Positions 1 to 8,327 of a stretch of DNA of 64,000 nt are shown here, piece after piece. The stretch lies in the NCBI RefSeq assembly GCF_002953715.1, contig NZ_CP025012.1:806001-870000 (forward strand). Direction: 5' to 3'. This DNA is from Rhizobium leguminosarum (GTDB lineage Bacteria; Pseudomonadota; Alphaproteobacteria; Rhizobiales; Rhizobiaceae). The translations under genes were made by a program, and so were the position numbers. Under the pieces are notes generated by a model. That model was not told where the DNA came from. It made no database searches and saw nothing but the letters and a program-made list of their open reading frames with translations. The first letter of the stretch is position 1. The number at the start of each line of letters is the position of its first letter.

Positions 1-1
1 C

Positions 2-205
2 GGCTGGCTCGCCGAAATGCTTATGAAGAGCAACATGGGCGTGCTGATGAACATCATTCTCGGTATTGTCGGCGCCATCGTCGCCAACTTTATCCTCTCG
101 CTCTTCGGCGTCGTCCTTGGCGGATGGCTGGGTTATCTGATCGCGGGCTTTATCGGAGCCTGCATCCTCATCGCTATTGCGAGAATGGTCAGACGAACGG
201 CCTGA
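2..205 (+). CDS. GlsB/YeaQ/YmgE-type small membrane protein, 5' truncated
   Basis: The reading frame is open from the window edge, so the true start lies outside. The visible 67 residues begin GWLAEMLMKS, like the first conserved glycine-rich stretch of transglycosylase-associated/GlsB family proteins. Two hydrophobic glycine-rich segments follow, roughly residues 20-41 and 44-62, ending in a short basic tail. Family members are about 80-90 residues, so only the first 15-20 are missing. They are inner-membrane proteins linked to stress responses, with no defined enzymatic role. The gene stands alone, ahead of a convergent oxidoreductase pair. Confidence 0.8.
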   Translation, partial: GWLAEMLMKSNMGVLMNIILGIVGAIVANFILSLFGVVLGGWLGYLIAGFIGACILIAIARMVRRTA

Positions 206-282
206 TCAAACAGGAGGCGGCTTCGCAAACCGGCCGCCTTCATCACGTTTTCGGGTTGCGCTCACGCGTGGTCGTCCGGCGT

Positions 283-852
283 TCACGGATTGACCCAGCG
301 GGAGGAAGTCAGCGTGCCCAGTTTGTCGTAGGCAAAGACTGCGCGTCGGTTGTCGGCGTGGCGCAGCTGGAACCAGTCCAGCGTCTCGGCCCGGAATATC
401 AGCACCCCGAAGAAGGCCCGTCCATCGGCGTCTCCGACCGCTGCCTCGCTTACCGGCCGCTTGCCGATCTCGTCGCCGGGCGGCCCGCCCATGTAGGTGC
501 TGCGCGTCGATCGCGGCAGCAGGCTCCAGGCTTCAGTCGCGCACTCGCTTGCCGGTCCATTGAGTTCGGCCGATCCCTGAAGGCGAAGCTGCACTTTCGG
601 CTGCGGCCCATAGCCGAGGATGGTGACCAAGGGATTGGCCGATATTTCCTGCCATTTCGGGCTTCTGACATCCGTATGGATTTCCAGGACGCGCCGCGCC
701 ACATCCACGCGCCGCAGCACGACCATGCGGGCCTGCGGCCGGCCGCCGGCATCGACCGAACAGAGGTTCAGATAGCGGAAGGCCGACTGCGGATCGGCGG
801 CAGCACCTTCCAGCTCGGCCCAGGCCGATGCATCGACCTCAGCGAGGTTCAC
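283..852 (-). CDS. Pyridoxamine 5'-phosphate oxidase-like flavoprotein
   Basis: A 189-residue protein with the FMN-binding split-barrel pattern of PNPOx-like proteins. PQARMVVLRRVD (about 40-50) and the TDVRSPKW stretch (about 60-67) match the FMN phosphate-binding strands. The C-terminal DWFQLRHADNRR matches the substrate-side segment. The start is GTG, preceded at good spacing by GGAGG. It lies 93 nt downstream of an SDR gene on the same strand, so the two probably form an operon divergent from a LysR regulator. Whether it truly oxidises pyridoxamine phosphate or another flavin substrate cannot be told from sequence. Confidence 0.8.
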   Translation of the reverse strand: MNLAEVDASAWAELEGAAADPQSAFRYLNLCSVDAGGRPQARMVVLRRVDVARRVLEIHTDVRSPKWQEISANPLVTILGYGPQPKVQLRLQGSAELNGPASECATEAWSLLPRSTRSTYMGGPPGDEIGKRPVSEAAVGDADGRAFFGVLIFRAETLDWFQLRHADNRRAVFAYDKLGTLTSSRWVNP

Positions 853-945
853 TGTGTCGCCTCCGCCTCAGCCTTCTTGATCTCGCCGGCCTTGACGTTC
901 CAGTTGAAGCACATCGCTGTTCTCCTTGGCGTTGAAGCGATCCTG

Positions 946-1650
946 TCAGACGGACCGGGTAAGGCCGCCGTCGATCTTGAGGCTCTGGCCGGTGATATAA
1001 CCCGCCCCATCGGAAACGAGGAAGGAAATCGTCGCGGCCACTTCGGCGCTGGTGCCGTAGCGCTTCATCGGCACGCTGTCGCGGCGCTCCTCCGTCGGCG
1101 GCAGGCTGTCGATCCAGCCCGGCAACACATTGTTGATGCGGATGCCGTCGCCCGCATAGGTATCGGCGTAAATCTTGGTGTAGGCGGCGAGCCCGGCGCG
1201 GAAGACCGCCGAGGTCGGGAACATCGCCGACGGTTCAGCCACCCAGGCGGTGGAGATATTGACGATTGCGCCCGACTTCTGCGCCTGCATGATCGGCGTG
1301 ACCAGCCGAACCGAACGGATGACGTTCATCAGATAGACGTCGAGGCCGGTATGCCACTGTTCGTCGGTGATCTCGGTGATCGGCGCACGGGGACCGTGAC
1401 CTGCGCTGTTGACGAGAGCGTCGATCCGACCCCACTTATCCATGCATGCGTCGACCAGGCGCTTCAGGTCGTCGTTGGACTGGTTCGAGCCGGTGACGCC
1501 GATGCCGCCCAGTTCGTTGGCAAGCGCCTCGCCCTTGCCTGACGAGGACAGGATGGCGATCTTGAAGCCATCGGCCGCCAGCCGCTTGGCGGCTTCCGCA
1601 CCCATGCCGCTGCCGCCAGCCGTAATGATCGCTACCTTTTCTACTGTCAT
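946..1650 (-). CDS. Atypical short-chain dehydrogenase/reductase
   Basis: A 234-residue SDR fold. The nucleotide-binding glycine motif TAGGSGMG is near the N-terminus and NSAG lies near residue 85. NIST carries the usual active-site Ser near 134. The canonical YxxxK is not present: the corresponding segment reads TSAVFRAGLAAYTK, a variant seen in some SDRs, so the catalytic mechanism may differ from classical members. I chose the ATG at 1650 (MTVEKVAII) because the SDR fold starts there; the longer open frame upstream has no SDR homology. It precedes the PNPOx-like gene and is divergent from the LysR gene at 1768. Confidence 0.85.
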   Translation of the reverse strand: MTVEKVAIITAGGSGMGAEAAKRLAADGFKIAILSSSGKGEALANELGGIGVTGSNQSNDDLKRLVDACMDKWGRIDALVNSAGHGPRAPITEITDEQWHTGLDVYLMNVIRSVRLVTPIMQAQKSGAIVNISTAWVAEPSAMFPTSAVFRAGLAAYTKIYADTYAGDGIRINNVLPGWIDSLPPTEERRDSVPMKRYGTSAEVAATISFLVSDGAGYITGQSLKIDGGLTRSV

Positions 1651-1767
1651 CGTCGCTATCCCTATTCGATTTTGCACCCATTGCCGGGCTCTAATCCTTC
1701 GAATACCATGGGCTTCAAGCGAGAGCGAACCAGTTTTCGTGAAATATCCCAGTAGAAAAACTATCGG

Positions 1768-2655
1768 ATGTCCATGTCCATCGGTAATCTTCCGTCCCTC
1801 AACGGCCTCAAGGCCTTCGACGTGGCGGCGCGTCATCTGAACTTCCGGCTCGCGGCCGAAGAGCTCGGCGTCACCCAGGGAGCCGTCGCCCAGCACGTGC
1901 GAGGGCTTGAGGCGGAACTCGGAGTGACATTGTTCGAGCGCCTGCCGAAGTCATTGGCGCTGACGGGCGAGGGGCGAAGCTATGTCGCCGACGTCAGGCG
2001 CGCCTTCGAACTGCTTTCAAACGCGACGGCGAACCTGAAGCCTCAGCCGGTCAAACTGGTGGTCAGCACGACACCGACCTTCGCCTCGAGGTGGCTGATC
2101 CCGCGTCTTCCGGATTTCACCTCGAGGCATCCCGATCTCGATCTCCACATCCTGGCGACCGACCGCATTTCCAGCTTCCAGCTCGACGGCGTCGATCTTG
2201 CCGTGCGATATGGCAGCCCTCCCTTCGGTCCCGGCCTCGCCGCCGAACTGCTGTTCGAGCAGGAGATCATCGCCATCTGCAATCCAAATCTCGTCGCCGA
2301 GGGAGCCGAGCCTGAGAACGCGGAAGAACTCTCGAATTACACGCTGCTTCACGATGCCCATAATTCCTGGCCCGAATATATCGATCGCTTCCTCGGCGGC
2401 GGCGATCCCACGCTGTTTCGGGGCATCAGCTTCTCACAGACATCGCACGCGATCGAAGCTGCAATCGCCGGGCAGGGCATCGCTACGGCAACCCGCGCTT
2501 TCGTCTCGACCGACATCGAGGCGGGCAGGCTGAGGCAAGTCTTCGACGGCGCCCTCAGGGCGAGGTCGCACTTCTATCTGGTGAAGCCGCGATATCGGAA
2601 GTCTGAAGCAGTCGAAAAGCTTCAGGACTGGCTGCGGTCAAAGGTGGAGAGCTGA
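1768..2655 (+). CDS. LysR-family regulator, GcvA type
   Basis: A 295-residue LysR-type transcriptional regulator. The winged helix-turn-helix occupies about residues 8-66 (LNGLKAFDVAARHLNFRLAAEELGVTQGAVAQHVRGLEAELG), followed by a periplasmic-binding-like effector domain. The LPSLNGLKAFDVAARHLNF opening is typical of the GcvA subgroup. It is transcribed divergently from the SDR/PNPOx pair, with 117 nt between starts, and is the probable regulator of that pair. An ATG six bases downstream (MSIGN) is an equally possible start; neither has a clear Shine-Dalgarno sequence. Confidence 0.9.
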   Translation: MSMSIGNLPSLNGLKAFDVAARHLNFRLAAEELGVTQGAVAQHVRGLEAELGVTLFERLPKSLALTGEGRSYVADVRRAFELLSNATANLKPQPVKLVVSTTPTFASRWLIPRLPDFTSRHPDLDLHILATDRISSFQLDGVDLAVRYGSPPFGPGLAAELLFEQEIIAICNPNLVAEGAEPENAEELSNYTLLHDAHNSWPEYIDRFLGGGDPTLFRGISFSQTSHAIEAAIAGQGIATATRAFVSTDIEAGRLRQVFDGALRARSHFYLVKPRYRKSEAVEKLQDWLRSKVES

Positions 2656-2775
2656 CGGTCGGACAGCCATCGCTCAAGGAATGGACCAACTGCGGCAGGT
2701 TTGCGCCAATTGCGGCCTGAGGTTGTATTTTGAGATGAAATGATTAAATAAGCGGATAGCCGAAGGAGGATACAG

Positions 2776-2949
2776 GTGGCGCTATTAAGGTACGTTTCAA
2801 TCTTTGCAGCGGCCTATTTTCTGATGGCGCTCATAAGCACGGTGATTTTTGGAGAACCGCGGTGGGGAGGTTGCTTCATACTTCTGCTGTTCGCCGAGTT
2901 TTCGCGTCTCTTTACGGTGTGGTTCAACTTCGCTTTGCGCGGAAAATAG
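2776..2949 (+). CDS. Small membrane protein, GTG start
   Basis: A 57-codon frame starting at GTG, preceded by the strong ribosome site AAGGAGG five bases upstream, and ending in TAG. It encodes VALLRYVSIFAAAYFLMALIS, a first hydrophobic helix, then GEPRW and a second helix (GGCFILLLFAEFSRLFTVWF), ending in a basic tail. Two membrane segments and the excellent ribosome site argue that it is real, although I do not recognise the family. It stands alone between the LysR gene and a convergent membrane protein. Confidence 0.55.
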   Translation: MALLRYVSIFAAAYFLMALISTVIFGEPRWGGCFILLLFAEFSRLFTVWFNFALRGK

Positions 2950-3019
2950 CACCGACGTTATGGCAGCTTTGGGCCGACAGGTGAGGATGCTCGTCAGGAT
3001 CGCGTCCAATTGCGGACGG

Positions 3020-3415
3020 TCACTGCCGGTCCACCGCTTCACCTCGTGCACAACGCAGCATTGCGAGCCACTGAAAGTAACCTGCGACGATGATGAGCGA
3101 GAGTGCCAATCCTAGTGCAATCCATAGCAATAACATTGGTGTTGGATCAGTCCCAAATGAAGGCATGCTCCATAGAACCCAAAGCGGTCGGACTATGCAG
3201 TAGACAATGTAAACTGCAAATAACTTGGACAAGTAGCTCCAAAACCGACGGTCGAATGTCTCGATGTCAAACCCATAGGTTATGACGGCGGCAACGCCAA
3301 AAAACTGCATTACGCCGCCGACTAGCATCTCAACAGTGGGCTCGTCGGTATAGAGAAGATAGATGCAATCTAAGAGGTAGAGAGAAAGCGCCCCTGCAAA
3401 TAGCTTCCACAGCAT
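3020..3415 (-). CDS. Hypothetical four-helix membrane protein
   Basis: 131 residues from the ATG at 3415 (MLWKLFAGALSLYLLDCIYLL). Four hydrophobic segments are visible: about 1-22, 31-48, 62-82 and 95-118. The last is LLLWIALGLALSLIIVAGYF. The frame is open upstream to an ATG at 3481, but the added 22 residues are polar and lack a ribosome site, so I prefer the shorter start. Composition is less GC-rich than neighbouring genes, which hints at recent acquisition. Function unknown. Confidence 0.55.
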   Translation of the reverse strand: MLWKLFAGALSLYLLDCIYLLYTDEPTVEMLVGGVMQFFGVAAVITYGFDIETFDRRFWSYLSKLFAVYIVYCIVRPLWVLWSMPSFGTDPTPMLLLWIALGLALSLIIVAGYFQWLAMLRCARGEAVDRQ

Positions 3416-3481
3416 GATGTGTCCCGAGGTTTGCCGATTATTGAGGTGGTGTCGCCCTGTAATATCAATTTTTCCGAGCAT

Positions 3482-3754
3482 TCAACCGCGAACTTTGAAG
3501 TGTGGTAAACGCAATCGCAAAGGTCGCATTACGGCCATGAACGTCTGCTTCGGGCCAACAGAGGCCGGTGGCCCCCACGTGCTGATATCCCCGACAAGCT
3601 CCCGACCTTCTCGGGCGTCTCTTGACCTGCACCAGGAGTGGGCGAAGGTCGAAGCGATCGCCGACTGCGCCGGCGCACCGCCCGCTGTGGGCACTGTCTT
3701 CGTTCACCTCTGGGGCTGCTACTCCGATCCTCCGGCTGCCGAGCAGATCTGAGT
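3482..3754. other. Gene-free stretch between hypothetical membrane gene and kinase gene
   Basis: About 270 bases with no convincing gene. A plus-strand frame from 3538 (MNVCFGPTEAGG...) is open to 3752 but has no ribosome site and no recognisable product. The sequence around 3530-3570 resembles a degenerate motif often seen in rhizobial intergenic DNA; this is an impression from memory, not a demonstrated match. Confidence 0.3.
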
Positions 3755-4738
3755 TCAAAACAGGCGGTCGACGCATCGCTCGGACTCCCACTGCCTGAGG
3801 AAATTCGCTTCCCGGGCAATCCAGCCGACCGTCTCGCTTCCCCATTCCTGTGCCCGGCTTGCATACTCGCCCATCAGCCAGATGTGGCGAACGATTACAA
3901 ACCGATGGGCGGCTTCGAAGTCGTCCGGCGTGATCGGCCGGACGGCCCGATAGGCATCGACGAAGGCGTCCCACATGGCGGTCGACCTTCGCCCGAAGGA
4001 TATTTGCGCCCACAAAAACACCGACAAGTCGTAGGCGAGGTATCCCGGACCGCCGTCATCGAAGTCGAAAAATACGGCTTCGCCGGCATCGTTGATCCGC
4101 GCATTGAAGCCGTGGCAGTCGCCATGGCAATAAGTCCAGCTCAAATTGGCGAAGGCTTCAATCGCCTTTGCCGTCCGCGCCGCGATGTTTTCAAGATCGC
4201 TGCGGACCTCGGCGTCGTCCACGACGCCGCTGTCGCCTATGCGGGCGAGCGGGAGATGCAGCAAGTGTTCGAGGTCAAGCCGATAGAGCGCTCCCTCCGG
4301 CTGGAATGTCTCGGCGGCGTTGTGCAGCAAAGCAAGGGTCTTGCCGTTGGCCCGTGCATCGCCGGCATCCGTCGCATCCGGCTTGCGGCCGTCGATCGCC
4401 CGGAAAAGCACTGCCTGGCGCACGCCCTCCGGCGCCTGTCCCTCAACGAACAAGCTGCCATCGCGTGTCGGGATGGGTGCTGCGACCGGAACACCCGATT
4501 GCGAGAGATGCGCCAGGAAAGCTGTTTCGGTCCTGACGTCGGCTGGACCACGCGCGCGGCGATGGGAAAGCCGGAACACATAACGCTCGCCCTTGCTCCC
4601 GAGGGCCAGATACACATCATTCAAGCCGCGTTGCAGCATCCGGCAGGAAACCGGCCCTGCTGACGGATAGTGCTGATCGATGAACTGTTCGATAGCCGCA
4701 ACCTGTGGGGTCGAATAAAGCGGATCGAAGTCGAGCAT
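3755..4738 (-). CDS. Phosphotransferase enzyme family (APH/RdoA-like kinase)
   Basis: 327 residues with the aminoglycoside-phosphotransferase/choline-kinase fold. The phosphate-binding strands are VYLALGSKGERYVFRLSHRR (about 40-60). The catalytic loop is YCHGDCHGFNARI (Brenner-type HGDxHxxN, about 205-215), and the metal-binding DFDDGG follows about 15 residues later. This combination is typical of RdoA/SrkA and homoserine kinase type II relatives, which phosphorylate proteins or small hydroxylated molecules; the substrate here is unknown. The start at 4738 (MLDFDPLYSTPQV) is chosen because the upstream extension is low-complexity. No operon partner. Confidence 0.85.
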   Translation of the reverse strand: MLDFDPLYSTPQVAAIEQFIDQHYPSAGPVSCRMLQRGLNDVYLALGSKGERYVFRLSHRRARGPADVRTETAFLAHLSQSGVPVAAPIPTRDGSLFVEGQAPEGVRQAVLFRAIDGRKPDATDAGDARANGKTLALLHNAAETFQPEGALYRLDLEHLLHLPLARIGDSGVVDDAEVRSDLENIAARTAKAIEAFANLSWTYCHGDCHGFNARINDAGEAVFFDFDDGGPGYLAYDLSVFLWAQISFGRRSTAMWDAFVDAYRAVRPITPDDFEAAHRFVIVRHIWLMGEYASRAQEWGSETVGWIAREANFLRQWESERCVDRLF

Positions 4739-4957
4739 GGGCGCTGTACCATCGGGCTTTGCTGGAAGGCTGCTTCCGCGGTGAGAAGACCATAGAGGCG
4801 GGCGTGGCGCACGCCTGTACCATTGCAATAAGCTGCTGATTGAATAAGGTGAAGCACGCTATTTATAAAACTATGAGATGAAAAACAAAATGCTGGGTTC
4901 GCGATTTTTTCGCGCACAGGCGAACCTCCGTCGGCAGCGGCCATTGGGGGCTATGCT

Positions 4958-5027
4958 GCTCTATCTCTTTGTTTTCACGCAATTCCGGACGGAAAACCGC
5001 TTCGCACTTTTCCTGGAATTCCTCTAA
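4958..5027. repeat. Short RIME/MITE-like repeat, truncated copy
   Basis: Contains the hallmark core AAAACCGCTTCGCACTTTTC found again at 43.9 kb, with the flanking half-palindrome AATTCC/GGAATT, and ends in CCTCTAA. It lies just downstream of the ArsR gene. Related copies occur at 6.3, 10.8, 26.4, 28.5, 43.8 and 46.0 kb. Confidence 0.65.
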
Positions 5028-5033
5028 GGGCGA

Positions 5034-5378
5034 TTAGTCCGTCTTCGGTTGCACGGGAAGCTGGCCGTAAGCCGTCAGGATGGCCTTGATCAGGCCCGGG
5101 AAGCGTTCGTCCAGCTCGGTGCAGCGCGTTTGATTGCGCATCTCCACACCCTGGCGCTCGCTCAGGATCAGCCCGGACTCGCGCAGCACCTTGAAATGGT
5201 TGGACAGCGATGACTTTGGAATGACGCGGTCGCCGAGATCGGCAAGCGCGGAGCACGTCCCGCCACTGCTGGCGCCGGCAAGCTTTGCATAAATGGCAAC
5301 GCGCTCCGGATCGGACAGCGCATAGAGGATCGCCTCGGGCTTGATGTCCTCCAGGGCTGGGTGAAAGAGCGGTCTCAT
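5034..5378 (-). CDS. ArsR-family winged-helix regulator
   Basis: 114 residues. The ArsR-type winged helix spans about residues 14-95: ILYALSDPERVAIYAKLAG, then the recognition region IPKSSLSNHFKVLRESGLILSERQG. No metal-binding cysteine pair (ELCVCDL type) is present; the single cysteines at about 42 and 86 are not in that arrangement, so it is more likely a redox- or ligand-responsive member. It is divergent from the SDR at 5486 with 107 nt between starts and is its likely repressor. Confidence 0.85.
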   Translation of the reverse strand: MRPLFHPALEDIKPEAILYALSDPERVAIYAKLAGASSGGTCSALADLGDRVIPKSSLSNHFKVLRESGLILSERQGVEMRNQTRCTELDERFPGLIKAILTAYGQLPVQPKTD

Positions 5379-5485
5379 GAATTTTATATAGCGTCCCTTG
5401 ACATCGAGATCAACAGTTCCGAATTTCTGAACTATGGAACAAGCCTGCCAATCCCGGCGGCTATCCAGATCTGAAGGAACGAGAA

Positions 5486-6232
5486 ATGGCTAAGCTCACA
5501 GGAAAGGTCGCTGTCGTAACGGGCGCCTCCAAAGGCATTGGCGCTGCGATTGCCAAGGCGTTCGCGGCGGAAGGTGCGCAAGTGGTGGTCAACTACGCTT
5601 CGAGCAAGGCGGGAGCGGACGCCGTGGTCGAGGCGATCGGCGCGGCCGGTGGCAGAGCCATCGCGGTGCAGGGCGATGTTTCGAAGGCCGGTGAGGCACA
5701 GGGACTGGTCGATGCTGCGGTCAGGGAGTTCGGCAAGCTCGACGTGCTGGTCAACAACTCGGGCGTCTATGAATTCGCGCCGATCGGTGAGGTGACCGAG
5801 GAACAGTATCGTCGCATGTTCGACGTGAATGTTCTCGGCGTTCTCTTGACCAGCCAGGCAGCGGTCAAGCATCTCGGCGAGGGCGGTAGCATCATCAACG
5901 TCTCCTCGGTGGTCACCAGCCTAGGGCTGCCGGCCTCGGCCGTCTATACCGGGACGAAGGGAGCCGTCGAGGGCATCAACAGCGTGCTCGCCAAGGAACT
6001 CGGCACGCGCAAGATCCGCGTCAACGCCATTCTGCCGGGCATGGTCGAGACTGAGGGCACGCACTCGGCCGGCGTCATCGGCTCGGATTTGCAGCAGACC
6101 ATGGTTGCCCAGACGCCGCTCGGCCGCATCGGCCAGCCGGACGATATCGCCGACATTGCCGTCTTCCTCGCTTCCGACGATGCCCGCTGGCTGACCGGCG
6201 AACGACTGGTTGCCAGCGGCGGTTTCCGCTAG
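5486..6232 (+). CDS. Classical short-chain dehydrogenase (FabG-like)
   Basis: 248 residues with all classical SDR motifs. TGASKGIG (about 12-19) binds the cofactor and NNSG is near 90. VSSV supplies the active-site Ser near 139, and YTGTK near 152-156 is the catalytic pair. The C-terminal ASDDARWLTGERLVASGGFR is typical of FabG-like oxidoreductases. The ribosome site GGAACGAGAAATG precedes the start. The TAG stop coincides with the first bases of a repeat that fills the space after the gene. Probably repressed by the divergent ArsR protein. Confidence 0.9.
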   Translation: MAKLTGKVAVVTGASKGIGAAIAKAFAAEGAQVVVNYASSKAGADAVVEAIGAAGGRAIAVQGDVSKAGEAQGLVDAAVREFGKLDVLVNNSGVYEFAPIGEVTEEQYRRMFDVNVLGVLLTSQAAVKHLGEGGSIINVSSVVTSLGLPASAVYTGTKGAVEGINSVLAKELGTRKIRVNAILPGMVETEGTHSAGVIGSDLQQTMVAQTPLGRIGQPDDIADIAVFLASDDARWLTGERLVASGGFR

Positions 6233-6397
6233 CGCAGGATGGTTTAAGGCCGGGTCGGCCTCAAACCTGAATCTTGTTCTGAATTAAACTGCTAAAGCGC
6301 GTCGCGCTCTTTCAGATCGCTCCTCGCGCTTTAGGTCTTTATTTTACGCATGTCGTTATCGCAAAACCGCTGCACACTTTTCCGCGACATGCTCTAG
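6230..6397. repeat. Composite RIME/MITE-like repeat
   Basis: A mosaic of two palindromic modules. The first, from 6230, contains TTTAAGGCCGGGTCGGCCTC and matches modules at 26.4 and 46.0 kb. The second runs to 6397, contains ATGTCGTTATCGCAAAACCG, and ends GACATGCTCTAG. The second is nearly identical to the copy at 10.8 kb. The first three bases are the stop codon of the SDR gene. Confidence 0.75.
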
Positions 6398-6474
6398 CTG
6401 TGGCGATGGTGTGCGTGCGCCAAGCCGCAATGCGGGCTGGCTCGGCGTCTTGGAGATTGGCCCGCCGCAGACGG

Positions 6475-7374
6475 CTAAGCCACCGTCGGGTGTTCAATCG
6501 CTTGACGCATCTCCTGGACATGCCGCGCCGGCGGCGCGCCAAATTGCCGAAGATATTCGCGGCTGAATTGGGAGGCGCTCTCGTATCCGACCGCGAACGC
6601 CGCATCCGACGCGCTATGGCCGCCCGCTAGCAACAGTTGGCGGGCTTCCTGCAATCTGAGCTGCTTTTGATACTGAAGAGGACTGAAGCCAGTGATCGCC
6701 AGGAAATGGCGATGCAAGCTTGCGCGGCTCATCCCGCTGGCATCGCAAAGGGCTTCGATGCGAAGCTGCGCGTCGGGGTTGTCCCTAATCCACGCGATGG
6801 CGCGCCGGACGCGGGCCAAGGCGCCTTCAGGCCGTGCGATCTGACGCAGCAATCGCCCCTGTGGGCCCTGCAGCAACCGGTAGAGTAGCTCGCGCTCGAT
6901 CATCGGGCTGAGAATGGGAATATCCGCCGGATTATCGAGCAACGACAGCAACCGGAGCAAGGTATCGCGAAGCGGAGCGATCATTGGATTGACCGCGACG
7001 CCCATGCCTTTCTGATCGCTCTCTCGTACGGAGGGCATGGTCGCAGCCAGCTCTGCCAACAGCCCCGGCTCCAGGACGAGTGAGACCGCGACATAGGGGC
7101 GACCCTTGCCGGCATCCAGGATCTGCCCAGTCAGCGGTAGGTCGAGAGCGCTGATGAAATACTGCGCGCTGTCGTAACTCAGAAGGGTGTCGCCGATTGC
7201 AACGCGCTTAGACCCTTGCAGAATGAAGCAGATCATCGAGCGATAAAGGCAAGGCACCTTGCCCGTGGTGTCTTGTCCTACGAACATGTCGAGGCGGGGG
7301 ATCAGTGTGTCCGTCGAGCCCGTCGCGGCATGACGCAACACAATGTCCAGATGCGGCGCGAGATCGTCTGTCAT
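6475..7374 (-). CDS. AraC-family regulator
   Basis: 299 residues from the ATG at 7374, which has GGAG just upstream. The N-terminal half carries an AraC-type cupin-like sensor domain (CLYRSMICFILQGSKRVAIGDTLLSYDSAQYFISALDLPL). The C-terminal third, about 195-290, has the double helix-turn-helix: LRIEALCDASGMSRASLHRHF, then SDAAFAVGYESASQFSREYLRQFG. It is divergent from the SDR/GST pair at 7526-9002, which it likely activates. It closely resembles the AraC gene at 8959 in layout, suggesting duplication of a module. Confidence 0.9.
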   Translation of the reverse strand: MTDDLAPHLDIVLRHAATGSTDTLIPRLDMFVGQDTTGKVPCLYRSMICFILQGSKRVAIGDTLLSYDSAQYFISALDLPLTGQILDAGKGRPYVAVSLVLEPGLLAELAATMPSVRESDQKGMGVAVNPMIAPLRDTLLRLLSLLDNPADIPILSPMIERELLYRLLQGPQGRLLRQIARPEGALARVRRAIAWIRDNPDAQLRIEALCDASGMSRASLHRHFLAITGFSPLQYQKQLRLQEARQLLLAGGHSASDAAFAVGYESASQFSREYLRQFGAPPARHVQEMRQAIEHPTVA

Positions 7375-7525
7375 TTCTCCAGTGTGCCACGGCCCCGCGA
7401 AAAAGCAAAGGTTTTGAGACAATCAGGCAAGAGGTTGAGCCGATCGGGCGTGTTCCCAACCCGGCGTTTGCCTATCTTGGATCCAACAAAAGCGCCTGAG
7501 GGCGCCACATCCGAGAAAGGCAGCC

Positions 7526-8284
7526 ATGACCCACCCTATCGCACTTATCACCGGCGCAAGCCGCGGCCTTGGCCGCAACATGGCCCTTCACCTGGCCAGG
7601 CGGGGGGTCCATATTATCGGCACCTACCGCAATGGTTTGACCGAGGCCAACGCCTTGCGTCAGGAAATAGAAGCGCTGGGCGGCAAGGCGTCGATGCTGG
7701 CGCTCGATGTAACCGACACGGCGAGCTTCCCGGCATTCGTTGGCGCCGTCACCGAGACGCTCAGGTCGGACTTCCACCGAGATCGTTTCGACTATCTTGT
7801 CAATAATGCCGGCAACGGCCTGTTCTCGAACTTTGTCGATGCGACCGAGGAGCAGTTTGCTTCCCTGGTTTCTACCCATCTACAGGGGCCGATTTTCCTG
7901 ACCCAGAAGCTTCTGCCGCTGATCGCGGATGGCGGGCGCATCCTGAACGTCTCGTCCGGCTTCGTGCGCTTCACCTTGCCGGGATACAGCCTCTACGCAG
8001 CAATGAAGGCGGCGGTCGAGGTGCTTTCACGTTATCTGGCTGTGGAGTTGGGTGAACGCAGGATTCGCGTCAACGCCATCGCGCCGGGCGCCATTGCAAC
8101 CGATTTTGGTGGCGGCGCAGTGCGCGATAATGAGGGCGTGAACGCATACGTGGCGCAGGGCATCGCGCTGGGCCGCGTCGGCCTGCCGGACGATGTGGGC
8201 GGCGCCGTCGCTGCGATCCTGTCCAACGACATGGCTTGGGCCAATGGCACTACGTTCGACATCTCGGGAGGACAATTGCTTTAG
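7526..8284 (+). CDS. Classical short-chain dehydrogenase
   Basis: 252 residues with TGASRGLG (about 10-17), NNAG near 92, VSSG with the active-site Ser near 140 and YAAMK near 157. The ribosome site is AAAGGC upstream of ATG. The glutathione S-transferase gene starts 43 nt after the stop, so the two are likely cotranscribed. Divergent AraC at 6475. A keto-aldehyde or quinone substrate is plausible given the GST partner, but that is inference. Confidence 0.9.
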   Translation: MTHPIALITGASRGLGRNMALHLARRGVHIIGTYRNGLTEANALRQEIEALGGKASMLALDVTDTASFPAFVGAVTETLRSDFHRDRFDYLVNNAGNGLFSNFVDATEEQFASLVSTHLQGPIFLTQKLLPLIADGGRILNVSSGFVRFTLPGYSLYAAMKAAVEVLSRYLAVELGERRIRVNAIAPGAIATDFGGGAVRDNEGVNAYVAQGIALGRVGLPDDVGGAVAAILSNDMAWANGTTFDISGGQLL

Positions 8285-8327
8285 ACCAGGCAAGTGCTCC
8301 CCAGATTGTGGTTATCGAGAGGCCATC

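Noticed and set aside
124..1542. 472-codon plus-strand frame
   Set aside because: It lies antisense to the PNPOx-like and SDR genes; residue composition is Arg/Gly/Ala/His-rich shadow coding and there is no family match.
3638..4663. 341-codon plus-strand frame
   Set aside because: Antisense shadow of the phosphotransferase gene, which has clear catalytic motifs on the other strand.
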